Below, in pieces: positions 36,959-46,711 of a DNA stretch of 64,000 nucleotides (its first letter is position 1; the number at the start of each line of letters is the position of its first letter). The notes under the pieces are model-generated. The model searched no databases, was not told the DNA's origin, and saw nothing but the letters and a program-made list of their open reading frames with translations. The position numbers and the translations under genes were made by a program. Source of the stretch: Paenibacillus xylanilyticus (GTDB lineage Bacteria; Bacillota; Bacilli; Paenibacillales; Paenibacillaceae); assembly GCF_009664365.1 (NCBI RefSeq), contig NZ_CP044310.1, positions 2,987,001 through 3,051,000 on the forward strand. Reading direction: 5' to 3'.

Positions 36959-37585
36959 ATGCAATTGCAAAATCATCAAAACATTGAAACAGGAACGATC
37001 CCACCCCAACTCAACCATGGCGGCCATGAGATGTTTGATGTCCATGAGGTGCTTGCTGGAGCTATCAATACGTTAAATAGCTATACGATGCTGAGTCAGC
37101 ATGTCCAAGATCCGGAACTGCGTGATATTTTGCTGCGTCAGAAGCAGTTCATGTCCGAAGAGTACAACATTACGCTGGAATGCTTCAGAACAGGACAAGA
37201 TCCATCCAAACCAACGCAGAGCTATAAAATGTCACAAGACAACGACTTCACATATGGCATGAAACCAAGCCAACCGAAGAAGCCAATGCTCTCTGCAACT
37301 GAAATTTGTGATCAAAGCATCTCTCTAAGCATGTTAAATGCAGTGAAATCGGGAGCAGTAATGAAAACAACGGCTGCGCTTGAATCAACAAATCCGGTGG
37401 TGCGTCGTGTACTGGCAGATTCGCTGCCCAACTGTATCGAGATGGCATATGAGATTTCCATTTATCAGAATAAAAATGGTTTCTACCAGGTGCCGCAGCT
37501 GCCTCAGCAGGATATGCAGCAAATGCTGAATGGGTTTGCTCCATCCATGATTGCATCACAAATAGGTGGAAACTTGCCGCACTAA
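36959..37585 (+). CDS. Spore coat protein, CotF family (two-domain)
   Basis: A 208-residue helical protein with two CotF-type halves: HEMFDVHEVLAGAINTLNSYTMLSQHVQDPELRDILLRQ (about 22-70) and SATEICDQSISLSMLNAVKSGAVMKTTAALESTNPVVRRVLAD (about 115-160), ending in the CotF tail YEISIYQNKNGFYQVPQLPQQD. It is a full-length relative of the two small CotF-like proteins at 19.3-19.8 kb. Expected in the spore coat; made in the mother cell. GGGAGGT precedes the ATG. Flanked by hairpins, so a single transcription unit. Confidence 0.85.
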   Translation: MQLQNHQNIETGTIPPQLNHGGHEMFDVHEVLAGAINTLNSYTMLSQHVQDPELRDILLRQKQFMSEEYNITLECFRTGQDPSKPTQSYKMSQDNDFTYGMKPSQPKKPMLSATEICDQSISLSMLNAVKSGAVMKTTAALESTNPVVRRVLADSLPNCIEMAYEISIYQNKNGFYQVPQLPQQDMQQMLNGFAPSMIASQIGGNLPH

Positions 37586-37604
37586 TCTTTAACGTATAAC
37601 CCGG

Positions 37605-37638
37605 CCCCATAGAGGACATGCCCATGTCTACTATGGGG
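37605..37638 (+). terminator. Strong hairpin after the CotF-family gene
   Basis: CCCCATAG ... GACATG-CCC-CATGTC ... CTATGGGG nested stem; only a short T-rich tail (TTTGTC) follows. Confidence 0.6.
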
Positions 37639-37715
37639 TTTGTCATGCGCTTTGTTCATATACTTAAATATCTGAGACATTAATCTTGAGTCGTTTTTGA
37701 TCCGAGGTGAACTAT

Positions 37716-37749
37716 AAAAAAAGAACACCGGGCTGAACGCCAGATGTTC
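37716..37749 (-). terminator. Rho-independent terminator of uppP
   Basis: On the minus strand GAACATC / GGTGTTC stem, then seven T. Confidence 0.75.
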
Positions 37750-37772
37750 CTTTGCGAATACAGGTCTTAAAG

Positions 37773-38585
37773 TTACAAGAAGATAAGCAATAATGTTCCG
37801 GCAATAAAACAGTAGTAGGAGAAATATTTCAAATTTCCTTTGGCCATAATGCCCATGAACCATCTCATTGAGAAATATGTGACTACGAGTGTCGTTATGA
37901 AGGCAATCAGATAAGGAATGGCAAGCTCTGACCGATTGGGATCGTTTGCGATATCGGATGCTCCCAAGACCAGACCCCCCAAGCTAATGGGGATATAGAG
38001 CATAAAGGAAAATCTCAGGGCCGTTTCCTGCTTCATGCCGACCGCTATGGAAGCTATTACGGTTGCTCCGGAACGGCTGATGCCTGGAATCAGGGCTACG
38101 GCTTGAGCCAACCCAACCAAAATCGCATCTTTGGTAGACAAATCTCCATCACGTTTGCGGCCGCGCAGGTTGCGAATGAGCCATAAGGCAACACCGGTAA
38201 CTAAGAGAGCAATGGAAACAGTATGTACGGAAGCAAAAACTTCTTCAATGCGATCCTTGAACAGCACTGCAGCGAGCGCAGCAGGAATCGTGCCGATAAT
38301 AATATATAACACAAACATAAATTCTGCCCTGTATTGTTGGTCACGTGTACGAAGGTATTGAACCGCGCCAATAATCAGCTTCTTGATATCTTCAAGAAAG
38401 ATAAAAACAATAGCTATTAGTGAAGCTGTGTTGGTTAGAATTTCAAACGATAATCCGTTTTGTTTAATGCCCATCAGCCGCTGTGCAATGATCAGATGTC
38501 CGCTAGAAGAAACAGGGATGGGTTCCGTTGCTCCTTGGACCACACCCAAAAACAAGTACTTCAACCACAAAATAATGTCTTCCAT
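37773..38585 (-). CDS. uppP: Undecaprenyl-diphosphate phosphatase
   Basis: A 270-residue membrane protein with about eight helices. Both active-site signatures are present: [15 protein letters not shown] (E21, S27, H30 region) and [13 protein letters not shown] (Arg of SRSG). It removes one phosphate from undecaprenyl diphosphate to recycle the lipid carrier for peptidoglycan and wall polymers, and confers bacitracin tolerance when abundant. The usual motif has L or F where this has I-P ([11 protein letters not shown]), a common variant. GGAGG lies 6 nt before the ATG; it is monocistronic. Confidence 0.93.
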   Translation of the reverse strand: MEDIILWLKYLFLGVVQGATEPIPVSSSGHLIIAQRLMGIKQNGLSFEILTNTASLIAIVFIFLEDIKKLIIGAVQYLRTRDQQYRAEFMFVLYIIIGTIPAALAAVLFKDRIEEVFASVHTVSIALLVTGVALWLIRNLRGRKRDGDLSTKDAILVGLAQAVALIPGISRSGATVIASIAVGMKQETALRFSFMLYIPISLGGLVLGASDIANDPNRSELAIPYLIAFITTLVVTYFSMRWFMGIMAKGNLKYFSYYCFIAGTLLLIFL

Positions 38586-38767
38586 CTTCTCCTCCTTGAC
38601 GTTATTTCCAGAAAAAACACATAGGTTTTCATTCTATCATGATCATAGCCTGTTCCTTTGTTGAGTTGCAAGTTTTAATAAAAGTTGAATGAATTCACTT
38701 GAAATCATTGGTTGATTTTAAGGGAGGTTAGCGGCTATACTAGACCATATCTTTTGAATTGAGGTGA

Positions 38768-38947
38768 AATGATTGTCTTATCGTATCGTTCGAAGTAACT
38801 AGTTTTCGGGCCGGATCAAAACGCGTACCGGCTATCAAGGGGGGCGTCTGCCCATTTGATCGCATGAAACTGGAAACTTCGGATGGTGCCCAGGCAATCA
38901 TTTTGTTCGCAGGCCAGGACACATCAGATCGATGGAAACTACAATGA
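38768..38947 (+). other. Open frame without a normal start in the leader of the ABC exporter gene
   Basis: The 450-bp gap 38586-39035 holds an unexplained segment. A GAGGTG site (38761-38766) precedes ATG 38769 (9-codon frame), TTG 38773 (9-codon frame, ideal spacing) and a third frame open from 38768 to a TGA at 38945-38947 with no canonical start before ATG 38864. That third frame reads protein-like, with KGGVCPFDRMKLETSDGAQA and IILFAGQDTSDRWKLQ. It could be a short gene broken by a frameshift near its start or at the GGGGGG run (38839-38844), or non-coding structured RNA: GCCGG/CCGGC and GGGC/GCCC hairpins also occur. I cannot decide. Confidence 0.3.
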
Positions 38948-39005
38948 CCTTCTCATGGAGAAGGTCTTGCACAGGTCCATGACTGACTCGTCCTGGCCTT
39001 TTTCT
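38911..39005 (+). terminator. Composite terminator-like structure upstream of the ABC exporter
   Basis: Outer 10-bp stem AGGCCAGGAC (38911-38920) / GTCCTGGCCT (38990-38999) ends in TTTTTCTC. Inside lies a perfect hairpin GACCTTCTC-ATG-GAGAAGGTC (38946-38966). This could be a leader terminator or attenuator 30 nt before the ABC gene start, or end a short upstream transcript. Confidence 0.55.
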
Positions 39006-39035
39006 CATTTTAAAAGATAAAGGGGCAAGAGAACG

Positions 39036-40760
39036 GTGTTAAAACAATGTTTATTTCAGTTAAAATGGTGGATTTTCCTATACATTGCCTTAGGCTGGGG
39101 CATTCAGCTATTCAGCAGCCTGGGGATATTCTTCTTCCAGAAGATATTGGATACGGCAATACAGGTTAATCGGATGGACGAGATGATCCATTTGATCATG
39201 ATCTACGGAGCACTTCTTGTGGGGACGGTCATTCTGAACTACATGGATGAGTACCCGAGCGTTTATCTGTCCAAACGGTTGACCGAGCAATTGAAGATCA
39301 TGGCACTGGCCAAAATAGCAAAAATCGACTATCAGGCCTATCAAAATGTGGGTACTGGACAAATGATCAAAGTCATTGAAAATGGTGCAGAAGCAGGGAA
39401 TGAGATCATTTATGGTTTTTACCTTAAAACATTGCATGAACTCCTGCCGACGATTTTGTTCAGTCTGCTGTTTATCACCTTCTACGATCCACGGATTATG
39501 ATTGTTATTGCGGTGGGTTATGTCTTCGTTTTTGGAGTAACGAACCTGATCTTGAAATTTCTGTACCGAATGAAATCAATGATATTGAATGAACAGGAGT
39601 CCATCTCCAGATATTCAATACGCGGATTCATGGAACTGGTCGTATTTCGGACGAACAAGCGATATGAGAAGGAAATGGCGAAACTCAGCGCATCAGCAAG
39701 GCTAATGATTAACAAAAGCGCGCAGTTGCGGATGATTCATGAAGCTTTTTTTGCGATATTTGAGGTGTTTATCACCGTCATTAAGCTTGTGATCCTGTTC
39801 TTTGGAGTTAAGAGCGTTGTTACAGGTGAATCCTCCATTGGCGTTATTGTGGCATTGTTTCTTTTCATAGAAAAGATATACTCACCTATCGCCATATTCA
39901 ATGTGCTGTTTGTGGATTATCGGCTGAATCAAGTGACCTATAAGCGGTTTGAAGCGTTCATTCAAGCTCCGGAGGACCGCAACCTGGATCATGGTCATGA
40001 AGTCATGGGGCTCAAGGGGAATGTGGAATTTCGCGACGTGTCATTCGGTTACGGTAAGAATAGCGTCTTACATGAGATCTCGCTGACCATTCCTCAAGGG
40101 TCTTCAGTCGCATTGGTTGGCATGAGTGGGAGTGGAAAATCAACGTTGATCAAGCTGTTAACCGGCCTGTTAAAAAAGAAGAGCGGCAAGCTGCTGGTAG
40201 ATGGTGTGGATATCGACGAGCTGAAACTGAATAGCTACTATGACCATATCTCATATTTGTCACAGGAGACACCAATCTTCGATGCGACCATCCGGGACAA
40301 TATTTGTTTTGATCAATCGGTCTCGGATGAAGCTCTCTATGAATTGTTGGATAAAGTTCATCTTAAACAGACCATTCTGAAATGGCCGGAGGGATTAAAC
40401 ACGCTTGTAGGCGAAAGAGGGTTGAAGTTGTCCGGCGGGGAACGTCAGCGGCTTGCCTTTGCCCGAATCCTGTTACAGCGTAGAAACGTGTTGATTCTGG
40501 ACGAACCGGTGTCGGCTCTGGACAATATTACGGAGAAAAGCATCATGGAAACGATTCTGGAAGAGTTCAGCGGCAAAACGGTCATTATCGTCGCACATCG
40601 ATTGAATTTCATCCGGCAGGTCGATCAGATCGTGGTTATGGACCAAGGAGACATTGTCGGTCATGGACCTTTCGATAAATTGATTCAGAACTGCGAACCA
40701 TTCCGGGAGCTGTGGCTAAGAAAGGACGAGGAGCAAGTTTTGCAGCCGATTGAATGTTAG
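39036..40760 (+). CDS. ABC transporter, fused permease/ATPase (MsbA/exporter type)
   Basis: A 574-residue half-transporter. The first ~310 residues are a six-helix type I export membrane domain (WWIFLYIALGWGIQLFSSLG, VILNYMDEYPSVYL ...), the rest a nucleotide-binding domain: Walker A GMSGSGKST, Q-loop YLSQETPIFD, signature LSGGERQRLAF, Walker B VLILDEPVSALD, H-loop IVAHRL. It should dimerise and export a lipid, peptide or drug; no C39 peptidase domain is present. It starts with GTG 39036 after AGGGGC. The preceding structured leader may control it. No companion gene is next to it. Confidence 0.88.
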   Translation: MLKQCLFQLKWWIFLYIALGWGIQLFSSLGIFFFQKILDTAIQVNRMDEMIHLIMIYGALLVGTVILNYMDEYPSVYLSKRLTEQLKIMALAKIAKIDYQAYQNVGTGQMIKVIENGAEAGNEIIYGFYLKTLHELLPTILFSLLFITFYDPRIMIVIAVGYVFVFGVTNLILKFLYRMKSMILNEQESISRYSIRGFMELVVFRTNKRYEKEMAKLSASARLMINKSAQLRMIHEAFFAIFEVFITVIKLVILFFGVKSVVTGESSIGVIVALFLFIEKIYSPIAIFNVLFVDYRLNQVTYKRFEAFIQAPEDRNLDHGHEVMGLKGNVEFRDVSFGYGKNSVLHEISLTIPQGSSVALVGMSGSGKSTLIKLLTGLLKKKSGKLLVDGVDIDELKLNSYYDHISYLSQETPIFDATIRDNICFDQSVSDEALYELLDKVHLKQTILKWPEGLNTLVGERGLKLSGGERQRLAFARILLQRRNVLILDEPVSALDNITEKSIMETILEEFSGKTVIIVAHRLNFIRQVDQIVVMDQGDIVGHGPFDKLIQNCEPFRELWLRKDEEQVLQPIEC

Positions 40761-40838
40761 TGGTGGGGTAGAACCATTTCATATATAGCCTAGGTTTGGA
40801 TTGTTCCAGAACAGATGAGAAGATGTAACAACAAAAAA

Positions 40839-40872
40839 AGGATTTCCGTCATTAGACGGAAGTCCTCTTTTT
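40839..40872. terminator. Bidirectional terminator between ABC exporter and SgrR-like gene
   Basis: AGGATTTCCGTC / GACGGAAGTCCT stem (one mismatch), T-rich on the + side and A-rich on the - side. Confidence 0.88.
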
Positions 40873-40875
40873 ATT

Positions 40876-42648
40876 TTACTGCTTGATCCATATCTTAGAA
40901 ATGTCCATAAAACCAAAGTCCGACGTCTGCAGGCCTGACAGGCTCTGATTAAGATGAGCCTTTTTGTTCACATGAGCACCATGCAATATCCAGCAATTAC
41001 GGCGTAATATATCCTCAGCTTCATTCAGCAGGCTTATCCGATCAGGTTCATCCAGCTGTGCAAAAGGCTCCAGCTTATCATCCAATATGGAGATCTGCTC
41101 AGGTGACATGCAGGCATTGAACTGATTGGACGACGTCTTGAAATAGTGAATCATGCCGTATTGCCAATCCTGCTCCAGAATCTCCTCGGCCATGATTAAA
41201 TCCGCAAATGATGTCTCTTCAGGCTGGAGGTTATCGATAGAAGCAGCGATCTCAATGTGCAGTCCAATTGCTGCTGCACGTTGCTGTATCCAATGTGCAA
41301 CACGCATATCCTTGTTAGCGGTACAGGACAGAATGAGGGTCTCGCCCTGATAACCGCTGCTGTCGAGCAATGGATGAGCATGATCAAGCGATGCTTCCGA
41401 CCAATGCTGCTGTACACTTCTCCATGGGAGAAAGCTGTTAGCGGGTCTAATCAGATTCTCACCCAGTTCTGCGACCAGAGCTGCAGAGTCATACACCATT
41501 CTCAGTGCTTGCCGAAAATGGGGATGATGGTGAACGCCAGGCTTCTGGAAGTTAAACAGCAAGTACTGGCATCCGAGTGCAGGATAGTCAATATCTGTTG
41601 GCGTTTCATCGTTTGCAGACTTCTTCAAGCGATCGGTTCCTTGCAATTCATAATATCGATGCTGGCTGCCCAAGTCCGGTACAAACCAGATATATACCTG
41701 ATCGAGGAGGGGACGAAGCCCATAATAGCTGTCAAATGCACGAAGTACGAGCACTTCATTATTCAGTTCACCAATCTGAAAAGGACCTGTACCTATCAGT
41801 TGGTTCGAACTGTCAACATCATAGGGAAGAATGGTCATGGGAATGCAGCTGAACAGGTGTAGAAAAAAGCGATTGGGCCGATGGAGATAAAAACGAATAC
41901 AGTAATCACCATCTAATTCGCTGTGCTTGATATCCCTGTACAGCCATAGCGAAGGACTTTGCACCTCATGCAGCCGCTGCCACGTTGACTGCACATCTGC
42001 TGAAGTCATGATGCGTCCGTGATGAAACCGGACACCCTTACGCAGATAAAAGACCCACATTTTGTAGTCCTCACTGCATTCCCATGAGTGTGCAAGACTT
42101 GGCTGAAAAGTACCGGACTGAGCATCGAAGGTAAGTAATGTGTTGCATATCTGTCCAAGCAGATAAGTCTCAAATGCCGTATAGACTGAAGCCGGGTCCA
42201 GATCCCCCAAACGGCGAGAACGCATCATTCGAAGTACATCCTGACCCGAGCTTGTTTCCATATGGCTGTGAAAACCCATCTGCTGGTTCAACAGACGCAG
42301 CAATCTCTGCCTGATCACGCCATTCCAGTCCGAAGATTCCAGCGAACCGATGAGTTCGACAGCTTCCTTCATTTTGCCATTGCTTATTAAGCCAAGAAAG
42401 TGATCTTCCATTACTTCGTCCATACTCTTTAGAAGTGTTAATTTGGAGTGATGTCCCCTGCCAATCCCCGGCTGCCAACAAATGAAACCAGCCGCTTCCA
42501 GCTTACGCAATATGAATTTGACATTCCGAGGAGTACAGAACAGCGCGGTCGAGAGATTTTCTATGGTTATTGCAGCAGGTTCATTCACTTTAAGCGACAG
42601 CTGCTCTGATGTGACAAGCCGAAGGTAGTGTGTGATGTATGTATCCAT
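40876..42648 (-). CDS. SgrR-like regulator (HTH plus periplasmic-binding-protein-like domain)
   Basis: A 590-residue cytoplasmic regulator. The N-terminal ~115 residues match the SgrR winged-helix domain (TIENLSTALFCTPRNVKFILRKLEAAGFICWQPGIGRGHHSKL). A solute-binding-protein family 5 domain follows (LAHSWECSEDYKMWVFYLRKGVRFHHGRIMTSADV) without a signal peptide, so it senses a small molecule inside the cell. In E. coli SgrR responds to sugar-phosphate stress and activates SgrS and the SetA sugar-efflux pump. Here an MFS exporter is divergently transcribed across 139 bp, the same pairing logic. GGAG lies 8 nt upstream of the ATG. Confidence 0.88.
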   Translation of the reverse strand: MDTYITHYLRLVTSEQLSLKVNEPAAITIENLSTALFCTPRNVKFILRKLEAAGFICWQPGIGRGHHSKLTLLKSMDEVMEDHFLGLISNGKMKEAVELIGSLESSDWNGVIRQRLLRLLNQQMGFHSHMETSSGQDVLRMMRSRRLGDLDPASVYTAFETYLLGQICNTLLTFDAQSGTFQPSLAHSWECSEDYKMWVFYLRKGVRFHHGRIMTSADVQSTWQRLHEVQSPSLWLYRDIKHSELDGDYCIRFYLHRPNRFFLHLFSCIPMTILPYDVDSSNQLIGTGPFQIGELNNEVLVLRAFDSYYGLRPLLDQVYIWFVPDLGSQHRYYELQGTDRLKKSANDETPTDIDYPALGCQYLLFNFQKPGVHHHPHFRQALRMVYDSAALVAELGENLIRPANSFLPWRSVQQHWSEASLDHAHPLLDSSGYQGETLILSCTANKDMRVAHWIQQRAAAIGLHIEIAASIDNLQPEETSFADLIMAEEILEQDWQYGMIHYFKTSSNQFNACMSPEQISILDDKLEPFAQLDEPDRISLLNEAEDILRRNCWILHGAHVNKKAHLNQSLSGLQTSDFGFMDISKIWIKQ

Positions 42649-42787
42649 AGGTCTGCTCCTTTATAAAAGGTGAAACGCAAAATAAATTGCTTACACTTTT
42701 ATTTCCCCCTTTGACCCTTACAATTATAACTAATGAAAGTGACATGCGCAGTCCTTTTTTAATCACCCGGAATAGGAGATATACCTT

Positions 42788-44023
42788 ATGAAGCAGCTTC
42801 TTCGGCAAATACATCCTTTGGCGTGGACCATTATTCTCGGTACCATGTTCGGACGTCTGGTGACATCCATGAGCATTCCGTTCTTATCCATCTATCTAAC
42901 TCGCGTATTGGAGGCTTCACCGACAGAAACGGGCCTAACCGTTGCAGTAAGCTCTCTGGCTGGTGTACTCATTAGCTTCTACGGAGGATACATCTCGGAT
43001 CGGATAGGTCGTCCAATGGTCATGCTGTTCTCAGTGTTTAGCTGGGCAGGCGTTTTTTTCATCTTTTCATCGGCGCAGCATTTATGGGTATTTTTCACTG
43101 CCAACACCCTAAATGGCTTATGCCGTGCTTTTTTTGAGCCGACTTCACGGGCATTATTGTCGGATATAACGCCTTCACAGCATAAGCTGCTCGTTTTTAA
43201 TCTGCGCTATGCCGCAATTAATCTTGGTGTTGTTTTCGGCCCAATAATCGGACTTTACCTTGGATCAGCAGAATCGACGTTTCCGTTTATCATAGCAGGC
43301 ATGGTATATGTCATGTACGGACTGGTCTTGTTGCTTCAGTTTAGCGTTAGGCATACCGATCTCCCTAGGCCAGTCGACGCTCTTGCACCTAGCCTGAGAG
43401 CTGCTCTGAGTACAACCACTAGAGACCGGGTTTTCCTGATGGTCCTCATTGGAACAACGTTCTGCGAACTGGGTTATGGACATTTCGGTTCAACGTTAGC
43501 GCAGTATCTGACCCTGAATCCGAATATAGAGAACGGAAGCCAAATATTCTCCTATATGTTCTCTCTTAACGCCATGACCGTGCTCCTCGTACAATACCCG
43601 ATTGTACGGACGGCCAGGCTTTATTCGCCAATTGCCTCGCTCATTCTTGGTAATATTCTTATCGCTGGAAGCTTGCTGCTGTTCGGATGGGCAGACGGAA
43701 TGGTTCTGTTATTCATTAGCGTCATCCTGTTTACCATTGGAGAAGTGCTGCTGTTTACCATGATGGACTTGTTCATTGACCGGATTGCTAAGCCGGAGAA
43801 CAAAGGGATCTATTTTGGAACCATTGGCTTTAATCATTTGGGCAGTGTGATAGCGCCTGTGTTTGGTGGTCTGCTTCTTGGCCATTTTGGTGCAGCGAAT
43901 GGGGTTTTCGTCTTTGTTCCGCTGGCACTCGCAACAGCGCTGGGTCTCCCTTTTCTATGGAAGGCACGTCAACATCAAACTTCGCGGGAACGTCAAGAAA
44001 AAGTGTTTCAAGCGAGTGCTTAA
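42788..44023 (+). CDS. MFS transporter (exporter type)
   Basis: A 411-residue major-facilitator protein with 12 helices. The loop 2-3 signature appears as GGYISDRIGRPMVML. The DHA1-like layout with R in the first half (NLRYAAINLGVVFGPIIGLYLG, motif C-like) suggests an exporter. It is divergent from the SgrR-like regulator, which probably controls it; sugar or sugar-phosphate-analogue efflux is a reasonable guess by analogy with SetA. AGGAG precedes the ATG by 10 nt. No clear terminator follows. Confidence 0.85.
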   Translation: MKQLLRQIHPLAWTIILGTMFGRLVTSMSIPFLSIYLTRVLEASPTETGLTVAVSSLAGVLISFYGGYISDRIGRPMVMLFSVFSWAGVFFIFSSAQHLWVFFTANTLNGLCRAFFEPTSRALLSDITPSQHKLLVFNLRYAAINLGVVFGPIIGLYLGSAESTFPFIIAGMVYVMYGLVLLLQFSVRHTDLPRPVDALAPSLRAALSTTTRDRVFLMVLIGTTFCELGYGHFGSTLAQYLTLNPNIENGSQIFSYMFSLNAMTVLLVQYPIVRTARLYSPIASLILGNILIAGSLLLFGWADGMVLLFISVILFTIGEVLLFTMMDLFIDRIAKPENKGIYFGTIGFNHLGSVIAPVFGGLLLGHFGAANGVFVFVPLALATALGLPFLWKARQHQTSRERQEKVFQASA

Positions 44024-44108
44024 AAAGGTAATGGAAGGTGCGGCTGTTGACAGTTATAAGTACATGGTTGAGACGAAACATTTTTGATTGAAAGAGGGAA
44101 TATTGTAA

Positions 44109-44225
44109 ATGATAAACATATTCCGGATGAATCCCGTAAGAAAAAACACAAATTCATCACTCACCAAAAATTGGCCGAGTAGTGGAACGATAGAAAGGAC
44201 GAGTGCGCTTTACAACGGTAAATAA
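44109..44225 (+). CDS. Possible 38-aa small protein
   Basis: In the 378-bp gap 44024-44401 an ATG at 44109, with AGAGGG about 11 nt upstream, opens 38 codons (MINIFRMNPVRKNTNSSLTK then NWPSSGTIERTSALYNGK). It is polar, basic and without recognisable motif. The only other items in the gap are a small hairpin CCCGT-CAC-ACGGG (about 44252-44264) and the promoter at 44312. Could easily be chance. Confidence 0.2.
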   Translation: MINIFRMNPVRKNTNSSLTKNWPSSGTIERTSALYNGK

Positions 44226-44311
44226 AGAGTGAATGCCATAAGAGCCTTCACCCGTCACACGGGAAGCATCCTATTGGAAAAGAAATCAATACTTAAAATT
44301 TAAAATGTTTA

Positions 44312-44340
44312 TTTTCACAAAAACAATATGACTGTATAAT
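44312..44340 (+). promoter_or_regulatory. Promoter of the amino-acid ABC operon
   Basis: TTTTCA (44312-44317), 17-bp spacer, TATAAT (44335-44340). Good -10, weak -35. Confidence 0.5.
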
Positions 44341-44401
44341 GGGCAATACGTCTGAAAAATATGTAACACAGTAACGTAGTAGACCGAGAAGGGGAGGACA
44401 T

Positions 44402-45844
44402 ATGAAAACAACAAAGGTCTCGTTTTTTGTACTTTCGCTAGTGCTGCTCTTGGTGACCGGACTATCCGGTTGGGCGGGGGCTGCTGATGCAGAATCCAAC
44501 ACCGGCAAAACCTATGTCATCGGCACAGACATTACCTTTGCTCCGTTTGAATTTCAGGATGTGAATGGTGATTTTGTCGGAATCGACATGGATTTGCTTG
44601 ATGCCATTGCCAAAGATCAAAATTTCAAGTATGAAATTAAAGCTCTCGGATTCAACGCAGCCGTGCAGGCACTGGAGGCAAACCAGGTGGATGGCGTTAT
44701 TGCGGGGATGAGTATTACCGACGAGAGAAAGCAAAAGTTTGACTTTTCTGAATCATATTTCGAATCAGGCGTGGTTATGGGCGTTAGTGCCAATAACGAT
44801 ACCGTGAAAAGCTACGAAGACCTCAGAGGTAAAAAAGTTGCTGTGAAAACGGGAACAGAGGGATACACTTTTGCAGAGTCTGTGGCCTCGAAGTATGGCT
44901 TCACGATTGTTCCATTTGATGATTCTTCACAAATGTATGATGATGTAAAAACCGGTAACTCTGTCGCCTGTTTTGAAGATTTCCCCGTACTTGCTTATGG
45001 GGTGAAGCAGAATAATGGCCTGAAGATTGTTACCGAAAAAGAAGAAGGAGGTTCTTATGGGTTCGCCGTAAGCAAAGGCAAGAATCAGGAACTTCTGCAA
45101 ATGTTCAATGATGGACTAACAAATATCAAGGCAAACGGGGAGTATAAACGCATTACTGAGACATATGTTGGTGATAACACCCAGACAACAATGGGTCGTT
45201 GGGAGCTGGTTCAAAAATCTCTTCCTTCTTTGATCAAAGGTCTGGGCAAAACGCTATTATACACCATCGTTTCACTATTTTTTGCCTTTATTCTAGGTTT
45301 AATCTTCGGATTTATGAAAGTGGGACATAATAAATTCCTTCGCGGTGTTGCTACCGTATTTGTGGATGTCTTCCGCGGGATTCCATTGATTGTCCTGGCT
45401 TTCTTCATCTACTTCGGGATTCCGCAGGCACTGGGCTTCACGATGCCTCTGTTCCTGGCCGCCATTCTGACGCTAAGTCTGAATGCCGGAGCATACGTTA
45501 CCGAAATTATCCGCGGGGGGATTCAATCGATTGATCGTGGACAGATGGAAGCTGCCCGTTCACTGGGGCTGCCTTATCGCAAAGCGATGATGAAGATCGT
45601 TATCCCTCAGGCCATCCGGATTATGATTCCTTCTTTCATTAATCAGATGGTCATTACACTGAAAGATACGTCAATCTTGTCCGTCATTGGTCTGGTGGAG
45701 TTGACGCAATCGGGTAAAATTGTCATCGCTAGAACGTTCGCCTCTTTTGACATCTGGTTAACGGTTGCGATCATGTATCTGATTGTCATCATTGCATTGA
45801 CTAAAATCGCTGACTATCTGGAGGTGAGAGTTCGCCGTGGGTAA
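44402..45844 (+). CDS. Amino-acid ABC transporter, fused substrate-binding protein and permease
   Basis: A 480-residue fusion. Signal peptide or anchor (about 1-28, WAGAADA), then a family 3 solute-binding domain (about 35-255: [19 protein letters not shown] ... [24 protein letters not shown]), then a HisM/GlnP-type permease domain (about 270-480) with the EAA loop [21 protein letters not shown]. The binding domain is thus tethered to the channel, as in GlnH-GlnP fusions. It probably imports glutamine or another polar amino acid. GGAGGAC precedes the ATG. It overlaps the ATPase gene by 8 bp. Confidence 0.92.
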   Translation: MKTTKVSFFVLSLVLLLVTGLSGWAGAADAESNTGKTYVIGTDITFAPFEFQDVNGDFVGIDMDLLDAIAKDQNFKYEIKALGFNAAVQALEANQVDGVIAGMSITDERKQKFDFSESYFESGVVMGVSANNDTVKSYEDLRGKKVAVKTGTEGYTFAESVASKYGFTIVPFDDSSQMYDDVKTGNSVACFEDFPVLAYGVKQNNGLKIVTEKEEGGSYGFAVSKGKNQELLQMFNDGLTNIKANGEYKRITETYVGDNTQTTMGRWELVQKSLPSLIKGLGKTLLYTIVSLFFAFILGLIFGFMKVGHNKFLRGVATVFVDVFRGIPLIVLAFFIYFGIPQALGFTMPLFLAAILTLSLNAGAYVTEIIRGGIQSIDRGQMEAARSLGLPYRKAMMKIVIPQAIRIMIPSFINQMVITLKDTSILSVIGLVELTQSGKIVIARTFASFDIWLTVAIMYLIVIIALTKIADYLEVRVRRG

Positions 45845-46565
45845 AATTAAGGTTGAAGGATTGAAGAAAAGTTTTGGCTCGAATCAGGTTCTGAAAGGTA
45901 TCGATATGACGGTCTCCGAAGGTGAAGTGGTCTGTGTCATCGGCCCGTCCGGCTCGGGAAAAAGTACATTTCTGCGCTGTATAAACCAATTGGAAGAGAT
46001 CACGGCAGGCCGGGTTATCGTGGATGACCAGGATCTGAATGATCCGAAAACCAATATCAATAAAGCTCGTGAAAATATCGGAATGGTGTTTCAGCACTTT
46101 AACTTGTTTCCGCATTTCAGCGTGCTCAAAAATATCATGTTCGCACCAAGAGAGCTTGGTAAGTTGAATGAGCAGCAAGCTCGGGAAACCGCGCTGCGCT
46201 TGCTTGAGCGGGTAGGCTTGTCGGATAAGGCGGACAGTTATCCTAACAAGCTTTCGGGTGGTCAAAAACAACGGGTTGCCATTGCTCGCGCGCTTGCGAT
46301 GAATCCAGACGTTATGTTGTTTGATGAACCGACCTCCGCGCTGGATCCCGAGATGGTTGGTGAGGTTCTGGGTGTAATGAAGGATCTCGCAAGCGAGGGA
46401 ATGACGATGATGATCGTAACCCACGAGATGGGATTTGCCCGTGAAGTTGCCGATCGGGTGATCTTCATGGATGGCGGATACATCATCGAGCAGGGTACAC
46501 CTGCCGAAATCTTCGGTAATCCGAAGCATGAGCGTACGATCAGCTTTTTGGAAAAAGTACTTTAA
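45837..46565 (+). CDS. Amino-acid ABC transporter ATP-binding protein (GlnQ-like)
   Basis: A 242-residue PAAT-family ATPase: Walker [18 protein letters not shown] typical of GlnQ/HisP, Q-loop [13 protein letters not shown], signature [15 protein letters not shown], Walker [16 protein letters not shown]-loop VTHEM. Energises the fused binding protein/permease encoded just upstream; the genes overlap by 8 bp and are translationally coupled (GTG start with GGAGGTGA inside the upstream gene). A complete importer is therefore encoded by two genes. Confidence 0.93.
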   Translation: MGKIKVEGLKKSFGSNQVLKGIDMTVSEGEVVCVIGPSGSGKSTFLRCINQLEEITAGRVIVDDQDLNDPKTNINKARENIGMVFQHFNLFPHFSVLKNIMFAPRELGKLNEQQARETALRLLERVGLSDKADSYPNKLSGGQKQRVAIARALAMNPDVMLFDEPTSALDPEMVGEVLGVMKDLASEGMTMMIVTHEMGFAREVADRVIFMDGGYIIEQGTPAEIFGNPKHERTISFLEKVL

Positions 46566-46576
46566 TATTTGGCGGA

Positions 46577-46611
46577 AAAACCTTCAAGACACGGTGCTTG
46601 AAGGTTTTTTT
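46577..46611 (+). terminator. Rho-independent terminator of the amino-acid ABC operon
   Basis: AAACCTTCAAG / CTTGAAGGTTT stem, then a T-run. Confidence 0.9.
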
Positions 46612-46711
46612 GTTATATATAAATCAGAAATTGAGAGGTTAAATATGGTAATATTAGAAGGGTTTTGTTTTTCGGATAAGTTGTTTTAAATAACAAGGGG
46701 GTTCGGAGATA

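Noticed and set aside
38740..38922. 60-aa minus-strand frame in the ABC exporter leader
   Set aside because: Starts without a ribosome site and runs opposite to the hairpins and ribosome site on the plus strand; it has no recognisable motif.
45801..46529. 242-aa minus-strand open frame opposite the GlnQ-like gene
   Set aside because: The plus strand carries every ABC ATPase motif; the opposite frame is an artefact of codon bias.
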